DNA of 64,000 bases, from positions 1,748,580-1,812,579 of the forward strand of contig JAQFVV010006215.1 of NCBI GenBank assembly GCA_028023455.1. Reading direction: 5' to 3'. The notes below the pieces were generated by a model. That model did not search any database. It saw only the letters and a program-made list of their open reading frames with translations, and had not been told where the DNA came from. The stretch is from Epiperipatus broadwayi. Lineage: Eukaryota; Onychophora; Udeonychophora; Euonychophora; Peripatidae. The position numbers and the translations under genes were made by a program. Below, in pieces: positions 14,708 to 25,179 of this stretch; position 1 is the stretch's first letter; each line of letters begins with the position of its first letter.

Positions 14708-16314
14708 TCACTGAAAAACAAGCTTCATTTTACACTGAATCTTTCTCTTTTCTATTACTGCCTCTTGATGAATATTAGAAAAACCAAATATATTCACCTG
14801 TTCAGTGACAAATTTCATTTTACACCTAACTTTATCATTGAATAACTTTTTATAAAATTCTAATGAATTATATAAAAACTGTTCGTTATAACTAGTCTTC
14901 AATATACAGTTAATTTTTTCCTGACATGAATTTCTCTTTACCTTTTTTTTTAAACTAGAGAAATCATACAAGTTCAATCTTTCAGTACTCACTTTCATTT
15001 TACAATGAATTTTATTATCCATCACTACAACTTCCTCAATATCCTTCCAATCATATAATAAGACTAGATCAATAATAGGATTCAACTTGCACTTTATTTT
15101 AACATTGTCAATTAATCTCTGATTCAGTAAATATTGATTGTGTATACCATTTTGATGCAAAATACTTTTCATTTTATATTTTATTTTTGAATCTCTTAAG
15201 ATTCCTCCTCACAATCAGATAAACTACCTATATCCACTTTCATCCTAGGTTTCATTTTACAGGAAATCATAATATTTAATCCTTCCTTTCTCTCATCAAT
15301 AACTTTAAGGATTCTATCTTTCTTAAAATTAATTTCTTTTTCACCTTCTAATTTTTCTTCTATTAAGAAATTCTCCTTATCCTTTAAGATTTTCAACATT
15401 CTACTGTATTTATTAATTTCTTTCTGAATCTTTTTGATATGTTTACCATCCTCGATCTAAACTTATGGCCTTCTAGCATTTTCAACATTTCCGACATTTT
15501 CTTCTTAATTTCTTCTTTAAATTTACTAGAATTAAAATCTTTTTCTCCATCCATCTCAACATGCTCTTTCTTAATATCCTGTATTTGAGAATCAAGATTA
15601 GTGATATAATTACCTATCTTTTCATTGGAAACTTTTATTTTCTCTTCCAGTTGATCATTAGAAATCTTTATTTTCTCTTCTATTTGACAAAATCTCTCTT
15701 TATTATCTACTTCATTCTTTCTAACAATATACTTCATTCTGAGTCAACAATTGACTTAACTCACTTATTCTGATATTTATATCTTCACTTGCTCTTTTAC
15801 AACTGCTATCTAAAACATCTCTATGAATTTTTAATTCTTTCTGAGTTAATTCATAGTACTCATGAATTTTATCATCTATCATTTCCACATTTTTCGCCCT
15901 TAATATCTCCATTTTAAAATCCATATAATCTCTAAATGCTTTTAAGTACTTTTCATTTTTATCAAATCTACCATCAAAAGTGGTTTTCATATTTTCCAAG
16001 TTACTTCTAACATCATCTAAATTACTTTTCATTTCATCAATATTATTCTTAATTTCTTCTTTGTTATCATCTAATTTTTTATTCATATGATCTCATATTT
16101 GATTCGTATCTTCTTTGTTATCATCTAATTTTTTATTCATATGATCTTGCATTTGATTCATATCTTCTTAGTCATCATCTAATTTCTTCTTCATTTGATT
16201 CATATCTTCTCGCATTTCCTGCATAAATTTTATTAACACATTTAATTCAATATTGCTCTTAAAACTCTTAAAACTTACAACTTCCTCTGACTCTTCTTCT
16301 TTAGTATCACTCAT
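14708..16314 (-). pseudogene. broken coiled-coil gene, probably a retroelement gag-like ORF
   Basis: Read on the minus strand from ATG at 16314 (MSDTKEEESEEVVSFKSF...). Two in-frame stops lie in the first 76 codons and there are three frameshifts later (between 16086/15737, 15399 and 15172), so the original frame was about 530 codons. The first part is strongly charged and heptad-like (runs such as NKKLDDNKEEIKNNIDEMKS), a long coiled coil, with an 18-residue direct repeat around 16087-16200. The C-terminal third holds a spaced repeat with core CKMK: ISCKMKP, IKCKLNP, IHCKMKV, VRCKMKF, IQCKMKL. An acidic, coiled-coil N-terminus is common in Ty3/gypsy-type polyproteins of invertebrates, which is why I suggest a retroelement. 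No zinc knuckle, protease or polymerase is visible, so a host pseudogene remains possible. Confidence 0.5.
16087..16200 (-). repeat. 54-bp tandem repeat inside the coiled-coil gene
   Basis: The block beginning ATGATCTCATATTTGATTC (16087) recurs 54 bp later as ATGATCTTGCATTTGATTC (16141), and a third partial unit follows. The period is 18 codons, so copies stay in frame. Confidence 0.7.
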
Positions 16315-16329
16315 TTTGCCCAAAATAAA

Positions 16330-18240
16330 TACTTTCTCAATATTTACCTAAAATACTACAATTTTTATATTATCATAAAAATATATCCTCACAACCATCA
16401 AATACTATGTCTAGATTTTACCTCACATATTTCTTAAGTTACCATTTTTAAATTCCTATTATCATTATCATTTTTTTAAACTTCATCACTTCAATATCAC
16501 TTTGCTTTATTTCTCCTTTCGAATCACACCCACACTAGTCATATCACATTTATTATTTTAATATACCTCCCAAAATATTATTAATATAGTCTATCCAAAA
16601 GTAAGAGCATAAGTCACATGTCATTTCTATTTTTAATTGTAAATCAAATATATTAACTTTATTTTAAATAATTTTTTTTTTTTATATGATGATCTAATAA
16701 TTTTTATTAAGTACACAATATATTATTCTTTTACTTCATTCCATATAATACAACTCTTATAAATTTTGATATTTTTGCATGCATGTAAATCTTATTAACA
16801 ACTATTCTAAAACTTTATCATTATGTTGTTAGTTTTATAACATAAAAACTATAAGATTAACACAAATAATAGAACCAAGATTAAACCACATTTTGATAAT
16901 AATTCATTCCATTCATCCATCTTTTATTTTTATTTTCATCATTGATCTCATTTTATTTCCAGCTGGTCTCAATTCAAAAATTACTTAAATATTACATTTG
17001 TTTTGCATTTACTTCCATTTTATATTAAACAATTTTCCAAACATTAGATAAGATATTACCATACAACTAACTATATTTGATGTTTACCTTACTTTTCTTG
17101 ATTATTTAAAAATTCCATAGATAAGAAACTGATTTTTAGTACTGTAAAATACTGCAAATATGAAATGGAGGTCTTCTTTTCTTTCTAAATAAGATGTGCT
17201 CTCGTGGCAAGTAGTCATTTTCTCTTCATGATGCTACCTTAATATCCAGGCTTTTATATTAAGCTCTTATGGATCTTAACACCTCTATTTATAGAAATTC
17301 CTCACATTATGATATTTAAAATTACATATATGGGTGTCACTTAGACTAACCTCATAAAGTTTTCCTATCAGTTCTTCAGGAAAGTATAACTTAACCACAT
17401 TAATATCTAATTCTCAAAAGTTATTACTGACATCCATCATTATTATAAATCAGCATAACAGTATTACAATATTATCTTCCCATTAATTGTTCTTTTACTA
17501 TCCTAATGATGATGTGTTTCAAAACAATATGTATAACTTGACAATCGTCAATGTTTACTTCTTATATTAAAACTAAGATCAAAACTTTTTTTTTAATCTT
17601 TTATCATTCACACATTTAATCCTTTCATATATATATTTTTTCATACTTTTTTTATTAGTAGTAATATTATAACTACTATCTCTCGGTTCTTTATCATGAT
17701 AGTACATTGGTTATTAATTATTTCATACGCTAGAGCATACAATAAATTAATTTAAAATTTTGTTAACTTATAATAAAACTTAAAAGTATTATTTTACCCC
17801 ATTTTCCATCTTCTCTTTTCGTCCCGCTTCTTATGTTCTCATCTTAAGTATTGAACCTGATTGAAATCCGGTTCAATGGTGTTGTTATTAAACAAAAAGA
17901 AATTTATTAAGCTTTTAATTTTAATTAAACGTTTAGGATTTAAATTTTCATTATTATTTAAAAGGAATGTGTGTATCAAAACACAAGCGTTTATATGTAA
18001 AATGGATTTTTTTTAAAAATGTTTTTCGATTTATTTTAAAATAGTTTTCATATACTGCCTGTTTTTAAATCCATTTGATTTAAAAACAGCCTGGCTAGCT
18101 AATTACATTCCTGTTGCTTTTATTTTGATTATTGCAAACAATTTTTATAGCAGAGATTTGATTTTTATGTTGTTGTTTTCATTTCAATAAACCCTGGGTA
18201 GAATTCCTAGATAGATTGAGTGGGAGATTAATATTTGCCC
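16330..18240. other. AT-rich intergenic DNA
   Basis: No coding signal. A perfect 13-bp inverted repeat with a 5-nt loop lies at 18059-18089 (CTGTTTTTAAATC and its complement). Otherwise low-complexity A/T. Confidence 0.5.
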
Positions 18241-18298
18241 TGCCTAAGGTGAAGAAATTGAACAACAAGGAAAGTGTTTAGCAGGAAATGGAGCAACG

Positions 18299-18331
18299 TA
18301 TAAATAGCCCCGAAAATTTGGAGTGTCAGTT
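18299..18331 (+). promoter_or_regulatory. candidate RNA polymerase II core promoter (TATA + Inr)
   Basis: TATAAATAG at 18299-18307 is followed by an initiator-like TCAGTT with its A at 18328, 29 nt downstream of the first T of the TATA box. TCAGT is the classic arthropod initiator form. The local sequence is more GC-rich than its surroundings. Confidence 0.4.
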
Positions 18332-18654
18332 AATTCATTATTCGTAAATAGACAAGCTGTTTCTAAAGTAAAAGTTTATATCAGCATGGACATTTAAATT
18401 CTTAAAGGACAAGAGCTGTTATTAAATACTTCTGCTTGCCACAAGATGAAAAATTCTATATGTGTTGTCACCACCCGAATGGCTTGCTAATTCAACAAAA
18501 GATGGATCCCTGACTTCCAAGTTTGCTCCAGTAATGCCTTAAACACCTAAAAGAAGCCGGAAACTCATTACATCTACCTTGCCATGGTCTAAAGACCTGA
18601 AAATGAACTTAAATAAAAGTACGCACTCTACGTGAACATTGCTTTTACCGAAAG
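18328..18654 (+). other. possible non-coding first exon
   Basis: Runs from the predicted start to a good donor, AAAG|GTAACT, at 18654. It is higher in complexity than the flanks and holds only very short open frames, so it would be a 5' UTR exon or a non-coding RNA exon. It could also be the start of an LTR-type element, but I saw no second copy in the window. Confidence 0.3.
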
Positions 18655-19860
18655 GTAACTATTTTCATTTTTATTCTTCCCAGAGTAAATTAATTCTCAT
18701 TAAATCTCCGCTCAATCTAATCATAAATAAGTATTCTTAAATCAATATAACCTCATATTTAATATTTGCTCTAATTTCCAATATTTTGTAGTGTGTCTTG
18801 GAATCTTAGTTTTAAGATTCTAATTTGCTTTCAGTTTTGTTTATTGGAGAGTGACGAATGAGTTTTATATTTTATGCCTCGCTTTTGTAAATGCTTTAGC
18901 AGTCTTGTATATTTTTTTTTATGCTTACCTGTAATTATTTAGTATTCAATAATTAATTTTATACTCTATGTTTGCCCTCTTGCTAAACCTCCAAAAATCT
19001 TTTGGCTGATGACTTTATTGTCTAATTTTCTGCAGGTGGAGATTTCGTTTCTAATATCTCTAAAAGCAGAAATTAGAATTGTGTTTTTCTTTGTAATTTT
19101 ATAAGTCATCAGCAGGAAGATAAATTTTATCCTTTCTTAAATTACAGGTGAGAAATACTTTCGTTCTGCTAGAGTATTTAAACTTTTGATATTGCGTACT
19201 CATGTGCACTCTCCGATAGATTTCTTTTTGTAGTTATTATGTGTGCTTTAAATTTATCAGAGCATGTACTCAGAATTTGTTTGTAAGTTTATTTTCTTTT
19301 CTTTATTTGCTGGGGCAGATGTAACTGTTTTTCTAATCATTTACTTGTCTCTTATTGGGACCATTAATTATTAATTTTAAAGTAATTTTCGCCAATCGTT
19401 TGGCTGGGATTCACCAGGTTTAATTGTTTCTTCGTTTCAATGATGTTTTTCGATTGTTCTTGAGGTGGATCAATCACCGTTATTTTAAATGTAGTAATTG
19501 GTGCAGTTCATACCGATATAAGGACATTCGAGATCTGACCATGCTTAGATCTCGGAAAGCTCATCGGCACTGGGTTCTTTGATCTATTTCAGGGGCATAT
19601 GGTTTAAATATCTGAAAGTGAAAACCAATGTTCAGGTGAATCCTCTGCTGAATGAAATTTGCTTCCTCCCTTTTAAATTTGTTTATTAGAAGATCAGTCA
19701 GTCTGTCATAGCTTTGCCTTTAGTATGTCTGGTACACGCCTGAGTTAACCCCCATCTATGCGGTCATAAAATTATATTTAATAATTTATTTTCTCATAAT
19801 AAAATTTATGAAATATGTTTAAACTTAATTTGGCTGATGTTTGTCTTTGTGCTTTTGTCT
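18655..19860. other. AT-rich DNA, intron-like
   Basis: T-rich on the plus strand with no coding frame. The segment 19500-19640 is more complex (for example GATCTGACCATGCTTAGATC), but I cannot assign it. Confidence 0.35.
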
Positions 19861-19869
19861 CAATTGTCT

Positions 19870-19995
19870 AAACAATTTAAGATCTCTTGTTTCTCCCTGA
19901 GTCTAGTCGGCACAAACCATCATCATCATCTATTCTGATCACAGTAAACAAATTTTCCAGACACGTAGTGGTCTGGTGGCGCCCTCTGTTTCAGA
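19870..19995 (-). repeat. SINE fragment, tail family CAGGGAGAAACAA
   Basis: On the minus strand it carries a GGCGCCACCAGACCACT block, GATGATGATGATGGTTTGTGC and the tail CTCAGGGAGAAACAAGAGA. The tail matches the copy at 46490-46740. No clean target duplication was found. Confidence 0.45.
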
Positions 19996-20352
19996 ATGGA
20001 TTGAGTATCCGGTATAGTATATTGGCAATTGTATAAATTAATATCCAAGAAAAAAAAACATTGTTTTTTTATTTTTCTTCTTCTTTGTGATTCCTTCTCA
20101 CATATTTTAATATTATAGTCAATACTTTTTGGCACATTAGGACTTTAAACAGTTAGGTTTGTTAGCGATTCCAAAGATCTGTTTTTCTACCCAACATTTT
20201 AAAATGATGCAGTAATAATAATAAACTGAAATCTCTCAGGGTGCTGCTCTTTCAGACACTTTTCATTATATATATGTTGGAATTTTTTATACACAACTAT
20301 TATAAAAATTGATGGAATCGGCAAATCAAACAATCAAGTCAAACATATATAT

Positions 20353-20459
20353 TTTTTTTTTCTCATGTGTCATAGCATCAGCCGGGAAGTGAACCCGCTA
20401 ACCCGGGACAACTGCTTGTAAAGCAGCCATCTCTGACCTCTCGACCACCAATGCTTGAC
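20353..20459 (-). repeat. tRNA-derived SINE, copy 1, with 14-bp target duplication
   Basis: On the minus strand it has an A-box-like TGGTCGAGAGG and a B-box-like GGTTCACTTCC, then an A-rich tail. The body resembles a tRNA with a long variable arm (Ser/Leu type). TCAAACATATATAT is present on both sides (20339-20352 and 20460-20473), a 14-bp target duplication that fixes the boundaries. About 107 bp. Presumably mobilised by a LINE; the RTE elements nearby are candidates. Confidence 0.8.
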
Positions 20460-20473
20460 TCAAACATATATAT

Positions 20474-21635
20474 TTAAATGTTAATCCTTTGAAGTACTGA
20501 TTACAAATCATTTTTACTTAAATCCTTCGTTTTCTTTCTATGTTTTATACATGAATTTCTTTTCTTTATGAGAAATATATATAAGTTTCTTGAAATTAAG
20601 TCTCGTAATATAATTTTCAATATATTTGCCAGACCTAAGTTTATTATCTCTTCATGAATTCTCGGCGTTTACCTTAATATAACTTGTAATGAATAAATAG
20701 AAGACTTATGTCGCCTATATAACCTTTATTTAATATTCAAGAATAAACATCTATTATTCTATTCATTTGATTAAAGTTACTGTTGTTGTAAAATATTATA
20801 CATCCATCATCCAATATTATATTTTTAATTTGAACAATATAAGTTACTTTAACTAATAGCGCATTATTTTCTTAAACTTCTCCTTTCTATTATCCATTAT
20901 ATTAAAGTTCTATACCTTTTCTTGCTTAAATCACGAAAGTTAGTTATTCTGATCTCTTGGTTTTTATATATAAGTAAATAAAGCAGAGATAAACTGGAAA
21001 TGTTTAACTTACTTGAATGATTGTCCACTTTTAAAATTACTTGTACCGAATTACTTTTATCCTTCTCCATTTTTCTGCTTATAATAATAATATCTATTGG
21101 CAACTTTTTCAGTACTGGCATTTTGACTTATTACTGTAGAATAGAATAAAACATTTTATAATTTTGATAAATTTTACTAATATTCCATACAACCATTTAA
21201 TTTAGTTATTGGTTTCTTTTTTAAAATTCCATCGTTTGCTACTTCTATCAAAATTCCCCCCAACATGACATGAAAACTTTTCCTTAACTCTGATTGGTCA
21301 ATAATTGGAAAGTTGTTCTTTATTTACTTAATGTTTAACTTGTTTGTGTTAAAATTTAACTACAAAAGAAAATATAAATTTAATTATTGTTTTAAAACTG
21401 ATTAAATTTAAACAACGTTTTAATAGTAATTTAAAATTATTTATTTATTCAGCTTCATAGAATTATTTTAACAAAATATTTAAAATCAATGATTTTTTTA
21501 TTATTATTATAATTATTTTAAAATGTATTATTAAAATTACATACAGGTATATAAAACAAAACAACCACGAATGAAAAAAAATGTGTATTTATAATCTTTT
21601 TTAAAGTCTCTATTAAAAGTTATTTATTAAACTAC
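20474..21635. other. AT-rich intergenic DNA
   Basis: No coding frame or repeat I can support. The short open frame on the minus strand near 20897-21121 has no recognisable content. Confidence 0.4.
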
Positions 21636-21639
21636 CAGA

Positions 21640-21815
21640 TTGATAACTCCTGCAACATTTCCTGCAGCTCTAAAGCATTATTTGCAAAAACAACATCATC
21701 TGCAAAATCTAAATGACTTAAATAATCCCCATTTACTTTCACTTCTTCAGCTTCCCATTTTAATCCACAAAATATTCTTGAAGCACTGCTGTAAAAAGTT
21801 TTGAAGAGATGGAGT
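21640..21815 (-). pseudogene. inverted fragment of RTE reverse transcriptase (FADD motif)
   Basis: On the minus strand one frame reads GDSISSKLFTAVLQ, then GDYLSHLDFADDVVFANNAL and LQEMLQELS. These match the RTE-clade segment around the catalytic YADD/FADD motif (FADD at about 21694-21708). The piece begins just where the plus-strand copy at 26740-26760 is lost (ENGVQLG). It sits head-to-head against the endonuclease start at about 21815, so the RTE locus is inverted or is built from two copies. Confidence 0.75.
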
Positions 21816-22277
21816 CACCCTTATTCCCAGGAGGCTGTAAAGTCACCACCCAAGGCAGCAGTTGGTGGCCAAAGGCAGATAGTGCTAAGAATCCCCTGAT
21901 TGCAGACACAGGCTGCAATTTGATGATGACTTTTTATTTAGGTACTTATAATTGCAGATCACTTTCAAGTGAAGGAAGATTGCAAGAATTAGAAGAAGAA
22001 CTGTCTTATATTAAATGAGACATTATTGTACTTTGTGAAGTTAAAAGAAAAGGTGACAAGACAAATGATTTAAAAAGTGGACATGTACTCTATTATAAAA
22101 GTACAAATTTTGGAAATATAAATGGAGTAGGTTTCATTATAAATAAAAAGAACAACATTGTGGCAATTGATGGTGTATCGGAACAGAGTGGCAAGATAGC
22201 AGATACCAAATGCAGACAATTCGTGTTTATACCCCAACAAGTTTTCATGGTGATGAAGTAGTAGAAGATTTTTATAT
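21815..22277 (+). pseudogene. RTE-type LINE, 5' part: apurinic endonuclease domain
   Basis: Translated pieces read LGTYNCRSLSSEGRLQELEE, then DIIVLCEVKRKG after a TGA stop, NGVGFIINKKNN, and in another frame RVYTPTSFHGDEVVEDFY. The order and wording are those of the N-terminal endonuclease of RTE-clade non-LTR retrotransposons (the GTYNCR/N motif, the catalytic Glu in LCEV, and YTPTS). At least one nonsense change and one frameshift break it. The domain is cut at codon FYI by the 22278-25175 insertion and resumes at about 25180. Confidence 0.85.
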
Positions 22278-25175
22278 TGTGCCGGTCGGATTTGTATGTT
22301 CACGTAACAAGATCTAGCATCTAGGCAAAAGTACCTCGAATCCACTCGTGCACAAGATACACAGGTCAGGAACACTCATGAACTCTGCCCTATTTGCCTA
22401 TTTCCCAGATCTATAACATTATGAGCAACAATCCCGATGACATCGATTAATTTACTTCTCATCCACCGGCATCGATCGTCGGAGACACAAAAAAGACTCT
22501 AGGCTAAACTTATATGATAGAATAACTTAATAACTAGTTATATTTTATGAGCAATAAAGGCTCATGACCTAGCATATTAATTATGTATTGAGCGGAGATC
22601 ATCTAGTCATATTTAGCATAAGTAATAACTTAATATATTATCTTAACTAAAAGAAAGCAATGGTTCGAGTTTGATATATATATATTTAAGATTTATTAAT
22701 AACAAAATTATGTCGGGTTATTTACCTGACATGGGCCTCTTAAGTATTATAGATATGTGTTTGATTCATATTTAATAACGATAACATAAGATTTGCGGCT
22801 ATGACAATAATATATGTGTGATTTAATGAATAAGCACTATTAGAATACATTACTGGAATACTATTACACCCCCGAAGATGAAAGGAGCATTTACTTAATT
22901 TAAACAATAATAATTTCATAAGCAGATATTACATTTGGTTACATTTAATATTATTATTAATTGGAATTATAGATAATTAATGTGTGGGATGGGTAATGAA
23001 TAATTATATAAACGATACTAAATCTATCGCATTAATACTTATATTAAACTAATGGAAATATGTCTGTTTAAAGAAATCATTTCATTACGGCTTATGAATA
23101 CTTCTGGGTGGGTAATAAGACACTGAAAGGTGGTGCGTGCATGGCGGCTGATTGAGTCAGTCCAATTATGGATCCTGGAGTGTGCTTCATAAATTTTTAA
23201 TAACGAAGTGGACCAATTTCCTCTGCAAACATAGGCAGGGTCGGTTTGATGAATGAAAGAGTCCAAGATTCCCTGGAATGAAGTACAGGTGAATCATGGA
23301 TGACGAAGAGTGGTCGGCAACGACTTTATTGGGCTGGTTTCCCAGATCGCTCCCCATATAAAGCATGCACATAAGACCAAGTATGTCCCCAGGGTGGTTT
23401 TATAGCCTGGTTTAAGGACATAGAGAAAGACGATGGGGTCCGACTTCGCGGCTGCCTCCTTGTGAGAAAGAAGCACGAACATATATATAAATGAAATGGC
23501 CTTTATGCACAAAACGCTTAATAATGTAATATAAATATAATTCTAAAATTAAAGATTATCGAAACATATTTATTGCCCATAAATTATGAAATATTCGGTG
23601 TAATGATATGGCTTCACCAAGCAAACATGGGTAATAATTATACTTAAATATAAAACTAAGATGTTAAGATCCCCCTCCGCCTTACATTATGTTACTTAAT
23701 ATTATTCATTACTTCTTACACATTTAATAAATCTCAATTTTGGTTAATCAATGCCCTTGTGAAAATATATAAATGATTACAAAATAAGTGGGTGGTGGTA
23801 ATAGCTAAGATGGGTTTTACATATATAATATAATTTAAGAATAAAAGATAGCGCATTATTTAGAAAGGAGAATGTGAAAAACAGATATCAAATCTGTTTT
23901 TCTACAGTAAACATGAAAATATAATTAGTTTATTTATCTAAAATCGCAAGCACCTGGGCAAGTCGAATAAGACTTGTTTTGATCAAATTATATGCTGGCG
24001 ATTTTAGAATACTATTGGCATTTATTTTAAAATATAAATACATAAATCAAATTGAAAATTGTTTGCTGCTTGAAAATAAAATAAAAGAAAAACATTATAT
24101 AGGAGGCTTAATATAGATTAGTTATATAGAGTTATAGAATACATATTTGAAGACATTTGATATAGATGATTTAAAATATAAATATTACAGAGAAGGCAGG
24201 ATTTAGGAATCATAAGTGGTCAAAGTTCTTTTACCTTGATTATTTAGCAGAGTGTTTCACTAGGAATCAGTCCATCGGTATTATTTCACGAGATCTCGGT
24301 AGCATTGTTATTTGAGAGATAGCATTTCATTTAACTGGAAAATATCTAAAGTTCAGTAGTACAGGATGCAGAGCTTCGTTCATGGAAACAGCATATTAGA
24401 ACGGAGGGACAAGGCGAAATTTCCTACTCACGACACATTGAGTGAGAATTAAAACTGGCGTGGAATATGTATAGCAACATAGTTATTTAATGGTCTCCTC
24501 CTTGTGGATTCAAATCCAGCAGTATATATACTTTTATTTTGAAGCTGTTACTTAGCAACTACTGCTGGACCTGAGGTGGTTTAAGCACTTAAGTTTCATC
24601 TGGAATAGTTTGACCGGATACTCTTATCTAGTAAGATGTTTGAAACAATGCAAGTTTGTTATCAGTTTCTCGAATGATTGTTTTAAAATATATCTTATGA
24701 TTTTAAAACAAGCTAGCGTGGACAATTTCCACTAATGGGTTTATTTTATTATTACCAATTCATAATCTTTTACTTTAATCTAAGGGGTCTTCCGGGTAAT
24801 TGTTTTTCGAGAGACTATCTAACAAGATTGCATCATTTCTGGCTACAAAATTATATATGAAAAAAATAATAAGTTTCATATATAATATCTTATATATAAT
24901 ATAACTTAATTAATTTATTCACAATCTCCTACATTAAAATATATAGATATTTATTATTTATGCCCGCATACACATGAGATTATTATTAAATAAAATATTT
25001 TTAAACTAAAATACATACGTTCAATGTGATTTATGTTATAATACTAACCAAAAGAAATATATATATATATTATTAGCTATGTATATACGTGTGTAAAGGT
25101 GGGTTTGAATACAGTTAGGTGGTAGGAGATTGGATGTGGGCTGTGAAGCAGGATTTGAGCATCAGATCTGCTTCA
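22278..25175. mobile_element. 2.9-kb insertion of unknown type inside the RTE endonuclease
   Basis: The RTE frame stops at FYI and resumes about 2.9 kb later as DVQNVFDQSK...MGDFNARIG. At the proposed junctions ATAT occurs on both sides (22274-22277 and 25176-25179). The inserted DNA starts TGTGCCGGTCGG and ends GATCTGCTTCA, that is TG...CA as in LTR elements, but I found no direct LTR copies and no inverted termini. Inside, 22278-22520 and 23040-23510 are less AT-rich than the rest. Short minus-strand open frames at 23039-23512 have no known motif. A B-box-like GGATTCAAATCC lies near 24510. It may be a non-autonomous element, an old solo structure or several nested insertions. The junction is by eye and may be off by tens of bases. 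Confidence 0.5.
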
Positions 25176-25179
25176 ATAT

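Noticed and set aside
19540-19585. A 5S rRNA-like fragment (GATCTCGGAAAGCTC)
   Set aside because: Only about 15 bases resemble the 5S internal promoter; spacing and the rest of the molecule are missing.
20353-20459. A functional tRNA gene
   Set aside because: The A and B boxes are degenerate, the acceptor stem does not close, there is an A tail, and a target duplication shows retroposition.
23039-23512. A protein-coding gene in the less AT-rich part of the insertion
   Set aside because: Three short overlapping minus-strand frames have no motif, no shared domain and no splice support.
22278-25175. An LTR retrotransposon with TG...CA ends
   Set aside because: No direct terminal repeats were found at the two ends and there is no gag or pol; kept as an unknown insertion.
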